Source: Betaproteobacteria bacterium HGW-Betaproteobacteria-7 (lineage in GTDB: Bacteria > Pseudomonadota > Gammaproteobacteria > Burkholderiales > Rhodocyclaceae). From it: a stretch of 64,000 nt of DNA. Location of the stretch: NCBI GenBank assembly GCA_002840765.1, contig PHCE01000002.1:310001-374000 (forward strand). Reading direction: 5' to 3'. The notes under the pieces were generated by a model. That model made no database searches and was not told where the DNA came from. It worked only from the letters and a program-made list of their open reading frames with translations. Position numbers and translations under genes: made by a program. Shown here one piece after another: positions 1-6,834 of this stretch (position 1 is the first letter of the stretch; every line of letters starts with the position of its first letter).

Positions 1-660
1 GAACAGCAACATGCAGGCCTTGATGATCTGCACCCAGGTCGTCGCGACCATGCCGCCGAAGGTGACATACACCATCATCAGCAGACCCACCGCGAAGATG
101 GCAACGTTGTAGTCAAGACCGAAGAGGAGCTTGATCAGCTGACCGGCACCGACCATCTGGGCGATCAGGTAGAAGCAGACCACGGTCAGCGAGGAGATCG
201 CGGCCATGGTGCGCACCTTGCCCTGGTCGAGGCGATAGGCGGTAATGTCGGAGAAGGTGAACTTGCCCAGGTTGCGCAGACGTTCGGCCATCAGGAAGAG
301 GATGATCGGCCAGCCGGCGAAGAAGCACAGCATGTAGATATAGCCGTCGTAACCCTGCATGTAGACCATGGCGGTCAGACCGAGCAGCGTGGCCGCCGAC
401 ATGTAGTCACCGGCAATGGCCAGACCGTTCTGGAAACCGGTGATGCCGCCGCCGGCGGTGTAGAAGTCCGAGGTGGACTTGGTGCGGCTGGCCGCCCAGT
501 AGGTGATCCCCATGGTCATCGCCACGAAGATGCAGAACATGATGATGGCGTGCCAGTTGGTCGCCTGCTTTTCGGTAGCGCCAACAGCGTCGGCAGCGAG
601 GGCCAGGTGGCTCAGGCCAAGCAGGCCGAGCGTCGTAGCCAATTGAATGATGCGGTGCAT
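1..660 (-). CDS. actP: cation/acetate symporter, N-terminal part (runs off left edge)
   Basis: Inner-membrane sodium:solute symporter of the ActP/YjcG type, expected to import acetate or related short carboxylates. Only the first ~220 residues are in the window. The protein opens with a cleavable-looking hydrophobic segment ending LALAADAV, then membrane helices and the family stretches DFYTAGGGI and [11 protein letters not shown]. The ATG at 660 shares its A with the TAA stop of the DUF485 gene upstream (TAATG), so the two are translationally coupled. The DUF485-ActP pair is the usual arrangement for acetate permeases. The substrate is inferred from family and neighbour. Confidence 0.9.
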   Translation of the reverse strand, partial: MHRIIQLATTLGLLGLSHLALAADAVGATEKQATNWHAIIMFCIFVAMTMGITYWAASRTKSTSDFYTAGGGITGFQNGLAIAGDYMSAATLLGLTAMVYMQGYDGYIYMLCFFAGWPIILFLMAERLRNLGKFTFSDITAYRLDQGKVRTMAAISSLTVVCFYLIAQMVGAGQLIKLLFGLDYNVAIFAVGLLMMVYVTFGGMVATTWVQIIKACMLLF

Positions 661-980
661 TATTTGTTCTCCTTCCAGGCTTCCTTGACGATTTCCTGGG
701 TCATGGCATCGAATTCGGTATTGGCACGGCGGACATAGAGTGCCGTCAGTACCCAGAAGAAGATGAACATGAATAATTCGACGGCCACGCCAACGGTGAC
801 CATTGAGCCTTCGGCGATCGGCTGGCCCAGCGAGGCCGGGCTGAAAGCGACGACCATCACGAATCCGTAGAACATGGTCAATACGATGGCGGCCAGCGTC
901 CAGGCAAATCGCTCCCTCCTCGAAACCAGCTCCAGGAACTTCGGATTGGCCCGCATCCGCTCATACATAGCGCTGCTCAT
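660..980 (-). CDS. yjcH: DUF485 small membrane protein of the acetate permease operon
   Basis: A 106-residue inner-membrane protein of the DUF485/YjcH family, which is almost always encoded directly before an acetate symporter and is thought to assist it. Two membrane segments are visible, at about residues 24-48 and 58-84, with a charged N-terminus ([11 protein letters not shown]) and a charged C-terminus. The ATG at 980 is preceded by AGGAGA at good spacing. Its stop overlaps the actP start by one base. The exact biochemical role of the family is not established. Confidence 0.88.
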   Translation of the reverse strand: MSSAMYERMRANPKFLELVSRRERFAWTLAAIVLTMFYGFVMVVAFSPASLGQPIAEGSMVTVGVAVELFMFIFFWVLTALYVRRANTEFDAMTQEIVKEAWKENK

Positions 981-1118
981 GGCTAGTTCTCCTTTGTTAA
1001 TTAATAATTACCGTCTTTCGGCGGCCAGAATCTTATCTTATATAAGAGTCAAACCGGTTGATTTGTATCAGCCATTACGCATTAATTTATTGATTTTCCG
1101 AAAAGGGATATCCCACAG
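981..1118. promoter_or_regulatory. divergent promoter region with a 12-bp palindrome
   Basis: This AT-rich stretch separates the leftward acetate operon from the rightward crotonase gene, so it must hold promoters for both. It contains a perfect palindrome, TCTTATATAAGA, at 1036-1047, placed midway between the two genes. This could be an operator or part of a -10 region. No regulator is encoded next to it. Confidence 0.4.
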
Positions 1119-1895
1119 ATGAGTCAGATCCACCTCTTGATTGATGGCGAAATCGCCACGCTGCTGCTCGACAATCCGGGCAAGCTAAATGCCATCAACC
1201 TCGCCATGTGGCAGCAACTGGCTGGCCACATGGCGGCGATTAGCGCCGATTCCGGCGTCCGCTGCGTCGTCATCCGCGGCGCCGGCAACGAGGCCTTCGC
1301 CGCCGGTGGCGATCTCGAGGAATTCGTCAACGGCCGGGCGACACTCGAGCAGGCGCTGCACTACCACGGGCAGGTCGCCGCGGCGCTCAACGCCATTGCC
1401 GACTGCCCGCACCCGACCGTCGCCCTGATTCGCGGCGCCTGTATCGGCGGCGGCCTGGAAATCGCCGGCGTCTGCGACCTGCGCATCTGCGGCGTAGGTG
1501 CGCGTTTCGGCGCGCCGATCAACAAGCTCGGCTTCTCCATGTATCCCGGCGAAATGGAAGGCCTGCTCAAGCTGGCCGGCCCGGCGGTGATGAAAGAGAT
1601 CCTGCTCGAAGGGCGCATCCTGACCGCCACCGAGGCCTACGAAAAAGGCTTGGTCACCCGCGTCGTGCCGGACGCCCAGGTCGAGGACGAAGCCTATGCC
1701 TCGGCCCGGCGCATCGCCGCCGGCGCACCGTTGGTCGCCGGCTGGCACAAGCAGTGGATCCGCCGCCTGCAAAGCGGCAAGCCGCTCAACGACGAGGAAA
1801 AAGCCGCCTCCTTCGCCTTCCTCGACACTGAAGACTACAAGGAAGGGCTGAGCGCCTTTCTGGAAAAACGCAAGCCGGTATTCAAGGCACGCTAA
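1119..1895 (+). CDS. enoyl-CoA hydratase/isomerase family protein
   Basis: A 258-residue crotonase-fold protein acting on acyl-CoA thioesters in the cytoplasm. The oxyanion-hole stretches are clear: GNEAFAAGGDLEEF near residues 52-66 and GACIGGGLEIAGVCDL near 105-120. The glutamate in LEIAG matches one catalytic Glu of crotonase. The second Glu, normally in a FGxPE motif, is replaced (FGAPINKLGF), so a plain hydratase reaction is doubtful and an isomerase, decarboxylase or other crotonase activity is possible. It is divergent from the acetate operon. The precise substrate cannot be told from sequence. Confidence 0.85.
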   Translation: MSQIHLLIDGEIATLLLDNPGKLNAINLAMWQQLAGHMAAISADSGVRCVVIRGAGNEAFAAGGDLEEFVNGRATLEQALHYHGQVAAALNAIADCPHPTVALIRGACIGGGLEIAGVCDLRICGVGARFGAPINKLGFSMYPGEMEGLLKLAGPAVMKEILLEGRILTATEAYEKGLVTRVVPDAQVEDEAYASARRIAAGAPLVAGWHKQWIRRLQSGKPLNDEEKAASFAFLDTEDYKEGLSAFLEKRKPVFKAR

Positions 1896-1896
1896 G

Positions 1897-2703
1897 TCAG
1901 CTGCCGAAGACGGTGTGCAGCATCTTCGCCGAAAGCACAATCAACACGCCGGCAAAAACCTTTTTTAGCGTCGCCACCGGCAAGCGGTGCGCCAAGCGGG
2001 CACCCAACGGGGCAGTGAACATGGAAACCAGACTGACTGCCACCAGCGCCGGCAGGTAGACGTAACCGACCGACCAGTCCGGCAACCCGGCACTGCCACA
2101 ACCGTTGATCAGATAGCCGGCGGCGCCGGCCAGCGCGATCGGCAGGCCAATCGCCGCCGAGGTGCCGATGGCGTTCTGCATCTTGACGTTGCACCAGGTC
2201 ATGAAGGGCACAGAGAGAGAGCCACCGCCAATCGCCACCAAGGCCGAGATGCCGCCGATAACCCCACCAACGCCGACCAGACCGGGCACCCCTGGTAACT
2301 CACGCGACGGTTTTGGTTTTACGTTGAGAATCATCTGCAGCGACACGTAGGCCATGAAACAGCCAAAAAAGATGGCCAGAGGAGCGCTGTCGACCCGGGA
2401 GGCGACGAAAGTGCCGGCAAATGTGCCAACCAGCACGCCAGGTGTAATGCCGCGCACGATGTCCCAACGCACCGCGCCATGCGCATGATGGGCACGCAGA
2501 CTGGAAATCGAGGTCATCACGATCGCCGCCATCGATGTGCCGAGCGCCACATGCACCAGATGCTCATGCGGAAACCCTTGGGCGGCAAACATCGTCGTCA
2601 GCACAGGCACCATGATGCCGCCACCGCCGACCCCCAGCAGCCCGGCGAAGAAACCAACAAAAGCCCCCAGTATCAGGTAGGCCGCCAGCCACTCTATTGC
2701 CAT
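1897..2703 (-). CDS. TSUP family (TauE/SafE-like) membrane transporter
   Basis: A 268-residue polytopic membrane protein of the TauE/SafE (TSUP) family, whose members move sulfite, sulfonates or other organic anions. Its N-terminus has the glycine-rich signature GFFAGLLGVGGGGIMVPVL, and a second half-repeat has GGISALVAIGGGSLSVPF, the internal duplication typical of the family; about eight hydrophobic segments are present. It starts four bases after the stop of the EVE gene and is probably co-transcribed with it. It converges on the crotonase gene with only one base between the stops. The substrate is unknown. Confidence 0.85.
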   Translation of the reverse strand: MAIEWLAAYLILGAFVGFFAGLLGVGGGGIMVPVLTTMFAAQGFPHEHLVHVALGTSMAAIVMTSISSLRAHHAHGAVRWDIVRGITPGVLVGTFAGTFVASRVDSAPLAIFFGCFMAYVSLQMILNVKPKPSRELPGVPGLVGVGGVIGGISALVAIGGGSLSVPFMTWCNVKMQNAIGTSAAIGLPIALAGAAGYLINGCGSAGLPDWSVGYVYLPALVAVSLVSMFTAPLGARLAHRLPVATLKKVFAGVLIVLSAKMLHTVFGS

Positions 2704-2707
2704 TGCA

Positions 2708-3187
2708 CTACCTCTTTGGTGCCGGCAGCTCGAGCAGGCAGCCGGTGATGAATTGCCATTCTTCAGCGCTCACCGGCGTGATCGACAGCCGGTTGCCGCG
2801 GGCAAGGAGGCGCATGTTAGCAAGTTCCGGACAGGTCCGCAGTTCGGCCAGGGTCAGGTAGCGCGTTCTGGCGACAAAGCGAACATCACGCACCAACCAG
2901 CGGGGTTTCTCAGGCGTCGAACTGGCATCGAAATAGGGACTGCCGGCGGCGAATTGGGTGGCATCCGGGTAGGGGTCGGAGCCAATTTCACAGATACCAG
3001 CTATGCCCGGGTCAGTGCCCCCAGAATGATAGAAGAAGGCCTGATCACCAATTTTCATCGTGTCGCGCAGAAAATTGCGCGCCTGATAATTGCGCACCCC
3101 GAACCAGGGCACGGTCTGCCCTGGCGCCGCCGCGAGGTCGTCGATCGACACCTCGTCAGGCTCGGATTTCATCAGCCAGTAATGCAT
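2708..3187 (-). CDS. EVE domain-containing protein
   Basis: A 159-residue EVE-domain protein. EVE domains are related to PUA and YTH folds and bind modified bases in RNA or DNA. The start at 3187 gives the canonical N-terminus MHYWLMKSEPDEVSIDDL; a longer reading adds 23 residues that overlap the terminator of the 6S RNA gene and looks artificial. Family hallmarks include WFGVRNYQARNFLRD and GDQAFFYHSG. It lies downstream of zapB-zapA-6S RNA, a neighbourhood I recall as common in betaproteobacteria. Its cellular role is not established. Confidence 0.85.
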   Translation of the reverse strand: MHYWLMKSEPDEVSIDDLAAAPGQTVPWFGVRNYQARNFLRDTMKIGDQAFFYHSGGTDPGIAGICEIGSDPYPDATQFAAGSPYFDASSTPEKPRWLVRDVRFVARTRYLTLAELRTCPELANMRLLARGNRLSITPVSAEEWQFITGCLLELPAPKR

Positions 3188-3205
3188 GTCGCGGTTCCGC
3201 AAATG

Positions 3206-3235
3206 AAAACAGGTGGCAGAAAAATCTGCCACCTG
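3206..3235 (-). terminator. rho-independent terminator after 6S RNA
   Basis: A perfect 11-bp inverted repeat (CAGGTGGCAGA at 3210-3220 and its complement at 3225-3235) with a 4-base loop is followed on the minus strand by TTTT. It begins about 11 bases after the predicted 3' end of 6S RNA and precedes the EVE gene start. Confidence 0.85.
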
Positions 3236-3245
3236 TCTGGAGGAA

Positions 3246-3421
3246 GGCCCCCGCAAGTGCCGTCAGGCCGGCATCCTGAACCTGGGTCCAGAGTGGCTGC
3301 TTTCCTCCCGCTTCAGGCCCCCGCGACGAAGCGGGCGCACAACAGCGGTTTCGATGGTCAGCAACCGATGCCAATCAGCATTGGTTCAAGGAATGTATGG
3401 CCTTAACAAACACCGCAGGGG
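3246..3421 (-). ncRNA. ssrS: 6S RNA
   Basis: 6S RNA binds the housekeeping RNA polymerase holoenzyme by mimicking an open promoter. The call rests on three observations. It lies between zapA and a strong terminator, the standard ssrS position. Its ends can pair: CCCCTGCGGTG near the 5' end against CACTTGCGGGGG near the 3' end. Inside these, CCTTGAACC pairs with GGTTCAGG, giving the long rod-like hairpin with a central bubble expected of 6S. The 5' half reads TGCGGTGTTTGTTAAGGCC. The ends are estimated from pairing and may be off by several bases. No promoter was assigned; it may lie inside zapA. Confidence 0.85.
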
Positions 3422-3455
3422 ACGCTCGGCGGGCGGCGCCGGGATCAGTAACAGC

Positions 3456-3782
3456 CTAGATGTCGAGCCGTTGCTGGGGCGCAAGCACGGAATCAATCCG
3501 CGCTCCCATGTCACCGATTCTACGCCTTGCGTCGGAAGTATCAACCGCTTCGCCGACTGTTTTTTCGGTGGCCCCCGAGAGGTACTCATGGGCGATATTG
3601 AGCGCCGCCATGACGGCCACGCGCTCGGCGATGGTGCTCTTGGTCCGCTGGGCAATTTCGCGCATCTTGCCGTCGACCATATCGACCGCCGAGAGCAAGG
3701 CATCGCGCTCTTCCGGGGTACAGGCGACGCGGTACTCGCGGCCCATGATCTTGACGTCGAGGAAATTCGGCTCGAGGCTCAT
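3456..3782 (-). CDS. zapA: cell division protein ZapA
   Basis: A 108-residue FtsZ-associated protein that bundles FtsZ filaments at midcell. The N-terminus (MSLEPNFLDVKIMGREYRVAC) carries the conserved ZapA globular head, with TPEERDAL next, followed by a helical C-terminal half suited to coiled-coil dimerisation. The ATG at 3782 lies one base after the TGA of the zapB-like gene, which fixes the start; the open frame itself extends 13 residues further upstream. It is followed by the 6S RNA gene. Confidence 0.93.
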   Translation of the reverse strand: MSLEPNFLDVKIMGREYRVACTPEERDALLSAVDMVDGKMREIAQRTKSTIAERVAVMAALNIAHEYLSGATEKTVGEAVDTSDARRRIGDMGARIDSVLAPQQRLDI

Positions 3783-3783
3783 C

Positions 3784-3981
3784 TCAGGCATCCTCTGGCA
3801 CTTTGTCCATGAGGACTTCAAGCCGTTCGCGAGCGGCGGTCATCGTCTGCCGCAGGTGCAGGCGTTCGGCCTCGGCCGCCACCATCTGGTTCTTCAGGAC
3901 TTCGTTCTCGGCGCGCAACTGGTGAACCAGGGCAACGACCTGATCGATCCTGGCTTCGAGCGCTTCGAGTTCGCTATTCAT
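3784..3981 (-). CDS. ZapB-like small coiled-coil protein
   Basis: A 65-residue, almost entirely helical protein (MNSELEALEARIDQVVALV...) with heptad-like leucine, valine and methionine spacing, matching the short coiled-coil protein usually found before zapA in beta- and gammaproteobacteria and often called ZapB-like. It probably acts with ZapA at the Z ring. An upstream in-frame GTG at 3990 would add three residues, but the promoter described at 3989-4018 places transcription start next to the ATG at 3981, so the mRNA may be leaderless. No Shine-Dalgarno sequence is visible. Confidence 0.8.
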   Translation of the reverse strand: MNSELEALEARIDQVVALVHQLRAENEVLKNQMVAAEAERLHLRQTMTAARERLEVLMDKVPEDA

Positions 3982-3988
3982 GGCGCGC

Positions 3989-4018
3989 ACTATAGAGGGA
4001 GAAATGTCGCCCGGTCAA
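3989..4018 (-). promoter_or_regulatory. sigma-70 promoter of the zapB-like/zapA operon
   Basis: On the minus strand TTGACC (4018-4013) and TATAGT (3994-3989) are separated by 18 bases, a near-consensus sigma-70 promoter. The expected start, about seven bases beyond the -10 box, falls at 3981-3982, on the A of the ATG. Confidence 0.7.
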
Positions 4019-4109
4019 GGACTAAGCTCCTATTCTAAAAGTGGTTTATAGAAACCGGCTCAGACATTTCAGATGCGTTGCCGGGCATGCCGATGTAGAA
4101 TTCGCGCCG

Positions 4110-4296
4110 TTTCAGGTGCTGCGCGCGGTTTCGCCAAACGCAGTTAAACGGGAAAGCGGTGCGTCGCCCAAGCGACCAAGCCGCTGCTGCCCCCGCAACG
4201 GTAAGCAAGTGCGGGCGTATCACGAAGCCACTGGGGTCATTCCTGGGAAGGCGATACGTCAAGACTTGCGAGCCCGGATACCGGCCTGCGACAACC
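4110..4296 (+). promoter_or_regulatory. cobalamin riboswitch, copy 1
   Basis: Adenosylcobalamin-type aptamer with the conserved core visible: GGGAAAGCGGTGCG, the stretch CTGCCCCCGCAACGGTAA, and the B12 box GAAGCCACTGGGGTCATTCC followed by GGGAAGGCG. Between the aptamer and the receptor gene lies a hairpin (CCGGT at 4342-4346 with GCCGG at 4361-4365, plus an inner GCG/CGC pair) immediately before the ribosome binding site GAGGAAGGA and the ATG at 4379. There is no U tract, so translational control is more likely than termination. High cobalamin should repress the receptor. A second copy at 6592 is nearly identical. Confidence 0.95.
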
Positions 4297-4378
4297 AGCG
4301 GATGTAGCCTTCTCCCTCGGCATTTCCTTTTTCAATGCATTCCGGTATGCGGGGACGCCTGCCGGGAGAGGAAGGATC

Positions 4379-6541
4379 ATGAAAATTTGCATGCGACCCG
4401 TCGCCTTGGGTCTGATTGCGGCATTTGGCCAGGCCAGTGCCTTGCTGGCCGAGGAAACCCTCGCCCCCATCGTCGTCACCGCCGCCCGCGCGCCCTTGCT
4501 GCTTGAGCACGCAACCGGTGAAACCATCGTCATTACCGACCGGGAAATTGAAGCCCGGCAGCCCGTCCGGCTGACCGACATTGTCGACAACACGCCCGGC
4601 CTTTTCGTGGCGACCGGCAAAGGCATGTTGCAGCCTGGACCCGGCCTGGCCATGCGCGGCATGCCCAGTGATCGCCGATCGCTCGTTCTGGTCGACGGCG
4701 TCGCCATGACCGACGGCTACAGCGGCAGCGTTCTGCTCGGCGGCATGCCGCCGGAGTCGATCAAGCAGGCCGAAATTCTCTTTGGGCCGATGTCCTCCCT
4801 GTATGGCGGCAATGCGATGGGCGGTGTCATCAACTTTGTCACCCGCATGCCCAAGAGTCCCGAATTCGGCATCACCATCGGTTATGGCGATGCCGTCGAC
4901 CAGGGCACAGCGCCGGCCAATGTGCGCAAGACTTTCATCCATGCCGGCACCTTGCTCGCCAACGGACTCTCCTTCCGCATCACCGCCAATCGGGCAAGCA
5001 CCGACGGCTATCGCAGCGAATGGGTGACTGGCAACCGTCCGGCCGGCACCCGCGGTGGCGTCCCGACCACAACGGAGCTCGGCGCTCCGACCGTCCTGCT
5101 CGGCCAGAAAGGCGACAACACCTGGGAAGAGCAGGGCGCCTCGGTAAAAGTCGAACAACATCTCGGTGGCAGCACCCGCTGGCGTGCCGGCTGGCTGCTT
5201 CAGGAATATGGATACGCCTACGATCGGCCGGAAACCTACCTGCGTTCCAATGCTACCGGAGCACCGGTATACACCTCGGCCTTCGCTGGCGGCGACAGCG
5301 ACTACCAGCGCCAGATCGTTCATGCCGGCTACGAAAGCGGACTCGGCGTCGGCCATCTGAATCTGCTATTCAGCCACAGCACGGTGAAAACCAATTCCTT
5401 CATCATCGCAACCGCCGGAGCGACGGCCTTTGGCGGTCCTGGACGCCTGAACGACAGTCCCTCCGACTCGAGTAGTTTCGATAGCTACTGGAATGCCGCC
5501 CTGGGCGCCCATGACCTGACCGTCGGCTACGCCTTCCGACAGGACCGCGCCGATGCCAGGGACTACACCTTGAGCAACTGGGCCGATGCCGATTCGCGTA
5601 CCAGCCTCTATTCGCGCGCCAAGGGGAAAATGAATCTGAACGCCGCCTATGTTCAGGATAACTGGTTACTGGCCCCCAACCTGACCGTGCAGGCCGGCCT
5701 GCGCTACGATCACTGGGAGAACGCCGACGGCCTGAGCATCGACCCCTCCGGCCGCTATACGCACGAGAATCGCCGCGAATCGGCCTGGAGCCCGAAGATC
5801 GGCGCCTCACTGCGCCTCTCCGAGCGCCTGACCCTGCGCACCTCGGCCGGCCAGGCCTTCCACGCGCCGACCGTCTATGACCTGTACCGCAGTTCCTCGC
5901 TGAGCACCTACAACATCAGCGCCAATCCGGCTCTCAAACCGGAAACCGTTACCGCTTGGGAAGTCGGCGTCGATTGGCAGCCGTGGACAGGCGGCGAGAT
6001 CCGCAGCACCTATTTCCACAACGAAATCACCGACTTGATCTACCTCGGGCCGCGCCAGCCGGGGCCCGCCGGCAAGGACGTGCGGCTGCGCATCAATGCC
6101 GGCAAGGCCGAGAGCAGCGGCGTGACCTTCGCCATCACGCACCGTTTCGACGCTGACAACCGGGTCTTCGCCAACCTCACCTACACCGATAGCGAAATGC
6201 TGGAGAACCAAGCCTCGCCAAACTCGGTCGGCAAGCAGCTGACCCATTTGCCGCGCAAGTTGGCCAGCGTTGGCTTCGCCAGCCGCCGCGGCGCCTGGCA
6301 ACTGGCCGCCAGCGGACGCTATGCCGGCAAGCAGTTCAGCGACGATAGCAATGCCGACGAGGCGACCGGCGTCTACAAGGCCTACGACGCCTATTTCGTC
6401 GTCGACGCGCGGCTGGCCTATCGTTTCAGCCGGCAGCTGACGGCATCGCTGGCGGTCAGCAACCTATTTGACCGGGACTATTTTTCCTACTACGCCGCCC
6501 CCGGCCGAGCCTGGTTCGCCTCGCTTTCCTATAACCACTAA
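4379..6541 (+). CDS. TonB-dependent receptor under cobalamin riboswitch
   Basis: A 720-residue outer-membrane receptor with a signal peptide (cleavage near LLAEE), a TonB-box-like APIVVTAAR, a plug domain (VDNTPGLF, MRGMPSDRRSLVLVDG, YGGNAMGGVINFVT) and a beta-barrel ending in an aromatic C-terminal strand (AWFASLSYNH). Control by a cobalamin riboswitch makes a corrinoid the probable substrate. The sequence differs considerably from the second receptor downstream, so it may take a different corrinoid or chelate. The ATG at 4379 has a strong ribosome binding site (GAGGAAGGA). Confidence 0.88.
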   Translation: MKICMRPVALGLIAAFGQASALLAEETLAPIVVTAARAPLLLEHATGETIVITDREIEARQPVRLTDIVDNTPGLFVATGKGMLQPGPGLAMRGMPSDRRSLVLVDGVAMTDGYSGSVLLGGMPPESIKQAEILFGPMSSLYGGNAMGGVINFVTRMPKSPEFGITIGYGDAVDQGTAPANVRKTFIHAGTLLANGLSFRITANRASTDGYRSEWVTGNRPAGTRGGVPTTTELGAPTVLLGQKGDNTWEEQGASVKVEQHLGGSTRWRAGWLLQEYGYAYDRPETYLRSNATGAPVYTSAFAGGDSDYQRQIVHAGYESGLGVGHLNLLFSHSTVKTNSFIIATAGATAFGGPGRLNDSPSDSSSFDSYWNAALGAHDLTVGYAFRQDRADARDYTLSNWADADSRTSLYSRAKGKMNLNAAYVQDNWLLAPNLTVQAGLRYDHWENADGLSIDPSGRYTHENRRESAWSPKIGASLRLSERLTLRTSAGQAFHAPTVYDLYRSSSLSTYNISANPALKPETVTAWEVGVDWQPWTGGEIRSTYFHNEITDLIYLGPRQPGPAGKDVRLRINAGKAESSGVTFAITHRFDADNRVFANLTYTDSEMLENQASPNSVGKQLTHLPRKLASVGFASRRGAWQLAASGRYAGKQFSDDSNADEATGVYKAYDAYFVVDARLAYRFSRQLTASLAVSNLFDRDYFSYYAAPGRAWFASLSYNH

Positions 6542-6591
6542 GCAGACACAGCACTGCCGGCCGATGCCGGCAGCAGGTAAAATACCAGTTG

Positions 6592-6778
6592 TTTCAGGTG
6601 CTGCGCACGGCCTCGCCAAGCGCAGTTAAACGGGAAAGCGGTGCGTCGCCCAAGCGACCAAGCCGCTGCTGCCCCCGCAACGGTAAGTAAGTGCGGGCGT
6701 ATCACGAAGCCACTGGGGTCATTCCTGGGAAGGCGATACGTCAAGACTTGCGAGCCCGGATACCGGCCTGCGACAACC
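6592..6778 (+). promoter_or_regulatory. cobalamin riboswitch, copy 2
   Basis: The same 187-base aptamer as at 4110, with five single-base differences found by eye (four in the first 40 bases and one near the middle). The B12 box is identical. The expression platform is shorter: copy 1 carries about 25 extra bases between aptamer and hairpin. Here the hairpin CCGGC (6799-6803) with GCCGG (6818-6822) directly abuts the ribosome binding site GGAAGGAG and the ATG at 6835. It is expected to repress the BtuB-like receptor, and perhaps the following ABC and cob genes, when cobalamin is plentiful. Confidence 0.95.
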
Positions 6779-6834
6779 AGCGGATGTTTCAATGCATTCC
6801 GGCGTGCGGGGACGCCTGCCGGGAAGGAGAATCC

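Noticed and set aside
4041-4307. Short open frames across the first cobalamin riboswitch, with matching ones at the second
   Set aside because: The matching translations arise from the duplicated riboswitch RNA, not from a conserved protein.
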